NCBI GenBank assembly: GCA_030590185.1
Contig: JAUUZB010000002.1
Span: 1-17,170 of the forward strand
From: Deltaproteobacteria bacterium
Lineage (GTDB): Bacteria; Myxococcota; XYA12-FULL-58-9; JAUUZB01
DNA: 17,170 nt
Direction: 5' to 3'
Below the pieces are notes generated by a model that did no database searches, was not told the DNA's origin, and saw only the letters and a program-made list of their open reading frames with translations. Numbering within the stretch: position 1 is the first letter of the stretch; every line of letters begins with the position of its first letter. Of the stretch, positions 14,334 to 17,170 are shown in pieces. A program made the position numbers and the translations under genes.

Positions 14334-16439
14334 TCAAAGGTCTTGGGCTTGGATGGCGGTCACCACCACGGTGTTGACGATGTCGGTGATGGTGGCGCCG
14401 CGGCTGAGATCGTTGACCGGCTTTCTGAGTCCCTGCAACACCGGGCCGATGGCGATGGCGCCGGCGGAGCGTTGCACCGCCTTGTAGGTGTTGTTGCCGG
14501 TGTTGAGATCCGGGAAGATGAAAACGCTCGCCTGACCAGCCACCTTGCTGTCCGGCAGCTTGGTCTTGGCGACCTTGGCGTCGACGGCCGCGTCGTATTG
14601 AATCGGGCCCTCCACCATGAGCTCTGGGTTGCCCTCCTTGACCAAGGCGGTGGCGGCGCGCACCAGATCGACGTCCTCCCCGCCGCCGGAGCTACCGGTC
14701 GAATAGGAGAGCATGGCGACCCGTGGCTCGATGCCAAAGGCGGCCGCGGTGTTGGCGCTGGCCAGGGCGATCTCGGCGAGCTGCTCGACGGTCGGGTTCG
14801 GGATCACGGCGCAGTCGCCATAGACCAACACCTTGTCCGGAAGGCACATGAAGAAGACGCTCGATACGTTCTTGAAGCCCTCGCGGGTGCGAATAAACTC
14901 GAAGGCCGGCCGCAAGGTCGCCTGGGTGGTGGTGGTCGCGCCGGAGACCATGCCGTGGGCGCGGCCCTTGTAGACCATCATGGTGGCGAAATAGGTGCGG
15001 TCGCGCATCAGGTCCCGGGCCGCCGCCTCGTGCAAGCCCTTGTGCTTGCGCAGCTCGACGAGGGTCTGGACGTAGTCGTCGACCGCACCGTCGGTGAGCG
15101 GGTTGACGATCTGCACGCCATCATCGAGGTGCACGCCGATTTGCTTGGCGAACTTGCGGACCTGGGCTTCGTCGCCGAGCAAGACGATGTCGACGATGTC
15201 CTGGCGCCGTAGCGCCTCGGCGGCCTTGAGGATGCGATCGACGTTGGCCTCCGGTAGCACGATGGTCTTCTTGTCCGCCCGGGCCTTGTCCCGCAGCCGC
15301 CGTAGAAACCGCTTGGGGGTCACCACCCGCTTGCTCAGGGTGATGCGTTCGCCGAACAACCGGTCGAGATCGACGTACTCCTCCATGGCGTGACGGATGG
15401 CGAGCATCTTGTCCTCTTGGTGCTCCTCGAGGCTCGGGCCGATGCGGTCGACCTGCAGGGCGGTCTTGTAGGTAAGCTCGTCCACCTGGATGATCGGCAA
15501 CCGGCCGCTGGTCAGGCTGTGGACCAGTTGCATCACTTTGCGTCGCGGTTCAAAGCCGCCGGTCAACACCACCGCCGCGGGGGGCGGTACGGCTGGCGAA
15601 GCATAGGCGGCGGCGGCGGCGAGCAGGATCTCCTCGCGGTCCCCGGGCGCGATCACCAGACAGTTATCGCCGAAGTGGTGCAGGGCGTTCTCGAGCCCCA
15701 TGGCCGCCACTAGGACATCGCCCACCTGCGTGTCGAGCTGCTCCTCCCCTTGCAACACTCGACCGCGCAGGGTGCGGACCACGTCGGTCACCCGCGGCTT
15801 GGAGAGGACCGGCAGGCTGGGCAACACGCCGAAGAGGCGCGCGCCGGCGTTGCCGCGCAGCTCGCGACGCAGGCTATCGGCGAACTCGCCCTGGCGCCGT
15901 TCCTCCACCTGGTTGACGAACACCCCCATCACTTCGGCGCCGCGTTCGTTCAGGCCATTGCAGGTGAGGGCGACCGCGGAGACCACCTCATCGAGGGATC
16001 GGTCGCGGGCGGTGGTCACCAGCAGGATCGGCGCGTCGATATTTTTGGCGATGTCGATGTTGATGTCGGAGTCGAGGGCGGGGAAGGCGCGCATGCTGTC
16101 GACCCCCTCGCAGACGATGAGGTCGGCCGCCTCGGCGAGGCGACCGTGGGCCTCGAGGATCCGGTCGAGGATGTCGTCGTAGCGACCCTCCTGGATGGCG
16201 CGGGTCACCTGCTGGCCGTCGGTGGCGACCATCTGTTCGGCCGGGAGCTTGAGGCTGAGTGCCCTCTTGACGAAACGGATGTCCGGGTCGATCGCATCGG
16301 CGTCGGCGCCGGTCATCCCGATCGGCTTGAAATAGGCGGTACGTATGCCGTGGCGCTCGAATTGATCGGCGAGCCCCACGGAGATCACGCTCTTACCGGT
16401 GCCCGGCTCGGTGGCGACGACCATTACAGATTGGGCCAT
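14334..16439 (-). CDS. pta: Phosphate acetyltransferase, long form
   Basis: Catalyses acetyl-CoA + phosphate to and from acetyl phosphate + CoA. The 701-residue product is the long type seen in E. coli (about 714). It has an N-terminal BioD-like P-loop domain (about 1-210) with VVATEPGTGKSVISVG (7-22) and TAYFKPIG; a central DRTGG domain (about 215-335) including CLVIAPGDREE; and a C-terminal phosphotransacetylase domain (about 375-698) with KKTIVLPEANVDRILKA, MLSYSTGSSGGGEDVD, EGPIQYDAAVD and FPDLNTGNNTYKAVQ. The N-terminal part is thought to be regulatory in the long enzymes. ATG 16439 has GGAG 6 bp upstream. It is preceded by a hydrolase gene 52 bp away on the same strand and followed by ackA. 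No missing residues were noticed. Confidence 0.98.
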   Translation of the reverse strand: MAQSVMVVATEPGTGKSVISVGLADQFERHGIRTAYFKPIGMTGADADAIDPDIRFVKRALSLKLPAEQMVATDGQQVTRAIQEGRYDDILDRILEAHGRLAEAADLIVCEGVDSMRAFPALDSDINIDIAKNIDAPILLVTTARDRSLDEVVSAVALTCNGLNERGAEVMGVFVNQVEERRQGEFADSLRRELRGNAGARLFGVLPSLPVLSKPRVTDVVRTLRGRVLQGEEQLDTQVGDVLVAAMGLENALHHFGDNCLVIAPGDREEILLAAAAAYASPAVPPPAAVVLTGGFEPRRKVMQLVHSLTSGRLPIIQVDELTYKTALQVDRIGPSLEEHQEDKMLAIRHAMEEYVDLDRLFGERITLSKRVVTPKRFLRRLRDKARADKKTIVLPEANVDRILKAAEALRRQDIVDIVLLGDEAQVRKFAKQIGVHLDDGVQIVNPLTDGAVDDYVQTLVELRKHKGLHEAAARDLMRDRTYFATMMVYKGRAHGMVSGATTTTQATLRPAFEFIRTREGFKNVSSVFFMCLPDKVLVYGDCAVIPNPTVEQLAEIALASANTAAAFGIEPRVAMLSYSTGSSGGGEDVDLVRAATALVKEGNPELMVEGPIQYDAAVDAKVAKTKLPDSKVAGQASVFIFPDLNTGNNTYKAVQRSAGAIAIGPVLQGLRKPVNDLSRGATITDIVNTVVVTAIQAQDL

Positions 16440-16491
16440 GATTTGCTCCGCGGGGTGAGAGAGGGATGTTCCTATATTCCTGCTCGCCCGG

Positions 16492-17169
16492 TCAGGCCAG
16501 CAGGTCGCGCTGCTCGAGAAAGCTCTCGATGCGATCCCCGATCAGGTCCGGAAACTCGAGCAACCCGACGTGGGACGCCTCGGGCAGGTGCAGGTGCTCG
16601 GCGCTCGGGATGCGACTGGCCATCTCCTCGCCGGCTCCGGCGGGGGCCATGGTGTCGAGGCCGCCGCTGATTACCAGGGTTGGTACCTGGATCGTGGGCA
16701 ACAAGTCAGCGGCGCTGTGCTCCTGGGCCGCGATCCCCATGGCCACCCAGGTGGCGGGGTGGACGACGCCGAGGTGCTCGGCGAAGGCCATCATCTCGGC
16801 GTGCGGCACGCTCTTGCCGATGGTGCCGGTGAGCTGATTCAGCCGGTGGCCGGTGGCGGTCTGCAGAGCTCGGGAGACGAAGCTCAGGCCACCCGGCGCG
16901 AACCGCTGGCCGACCAGGCGGAAGGCGTGGGCCGCGAGCCGTCCGAACTTTGGGTGCAGGAGCGTGTCGAACGGATACTGGTAGGTGGCGAGGATCGGAA
17001 TCAAAGCCGAGATCCGATCCGGCACGTGCCGGCAGGCCTCGAGGATGATCTGACCGCCGAGGGAGAAGCCGATCAACACCGCGCGTTCGGCGCCTACCGC
17101 GTCCATGACCCGGCGTAGGTCATCGACCGAGTCGACCACGGACACCGCCTCGAGGTCGCGCGCCGGCCC
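16492..17169 (-). CDS. Alpha/beta-fold hydrolase, 5' end outside window
   Basis: C-terminal three quarters or so of an alpha/beta hydrolase. The frame is open to the right edge, and GTG 17145 is probably internal, because the family usually has another 50-80 residues with the oxyanion-hole HG motif before the first conserved block seen here. Visible features are DDLRRVMDAVGAERAVLIGF leading into the nucleophile elbow GFSLGGQ, a helical cap region (about 16700-16950), the Asp-bearing strand TLVISGGLDTMAP, and the catalytic His in EASHVGLLEFP. Ser, Asp and His are thus all present. It sits 52 bp upstream of pta on the same strand and may be co-transcribed with it, though no functional tie is evident. 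The substrate is unknown; esterase, lactonase and haloperoxidase-like relatives share this layout. Confidence 0.88.
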   Translation of the reverse strand, partial: GPARDLEAVSVVDSVDDLRRVMDAVGAERAVLIGFSLGGQIILEACRHVPDRISALIPILATYQYPFDTLLHPKFGRLAAHAFRLVGQRFAPGGLSFVSRALQTATGHRLNQLTGTIGKSVPHAEMMAFAEHLGVVHPATWVAMGIAAQEHSAADLLPTIQVPTLVISGGLDTMAPAGAGEEMASRIPSAEHLHLPEASHVGLLEFPDLIGDRIESFLEQRDLLA

Positions 17170-17170
17170 C

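Noticed and set aside
13690..14487. Plus-strand open frame of about 265 codons opposite ackA
   Set aside because: AckA on the minus strand matches the family at every catalytic residue, and the opposite frame has no recognisable features.
15750..16670. Plus-strand open frame of about 306 codons opposite pta and the hydrolase
   Set aside because: It is antisense to Pta N-terminal P-loop motifs and to the hydrolase catalytic region, with no domain recognised.

Overview
The window is GC-rich, almost fully coding DNA with strong Shine-Dalgarno sites and frequent start/stop overlaps. It looks proteobacterial. The long Pta (BioD-like, DRTGG and phosphotransacetylase parts) paired with AckA, plus the codon bias, suggest a gammaproteobacterium, perhaps of the purple-sulphur/Chromatiales type. 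No marker gene is present to fix this, so the placement is an inference.

Positions 2-11742, plus strand, hold a ten-gene chemosensory operon that begins before the window. The order is: a methyl-accepting chemotaxis protein (MCP, 5' end missing); a CheA-like protein with a phosphotransfer His domain but a degenerate ATP-binding domain; CheW; CheR; a second CheA with an intact kinase domain but no phosphotransfer domain; a CheD made of two CheD domains in tandem; CheB; two paralogous coiled-coil/GAF proteins; and a PATAN (DUF4388)/receiver-like/GAF-like protein. Seven genes from cheA1 to cheB are tightly packed or overlapping, which implies translational coupling. The expected logic is as follows. 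The receptor plus CheW controls the HPt-less kinase, which must phosphorylate the His of the pseudokinase partner in trans. CheR, CheB and CheD then adapt the receptor by methylation, demethylation and deamidation. No CheY, CheZ, CheC or FliM gene is present here, so the output is unknown. The GAF and PATAN proteins at the distal end are candidate accessory or output components.

Positions 11743-11890 are a short gap with no convincing terminator or promoter. They are followed by a stand-alone membrane fatty-acid desaturase (11891-12964, plus). A 149-bp convergent gap then separates it from a minus-strand block read from the right edge: a partial alpha/beta hydrolase, pta and ackA. Pta and AckA interconvert acetyl-CoA, acetyl phosphate and acetate, making or using ATP.

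The most unusual material is in the chemosensory operon: division of CheA into a histidine carrier and a kinase, each retaining or losing complementary parts; a fused CheD whose N-terminal copy has lost the catalytic Cys; and the duplicated GAF proteins with a PATAN partner.
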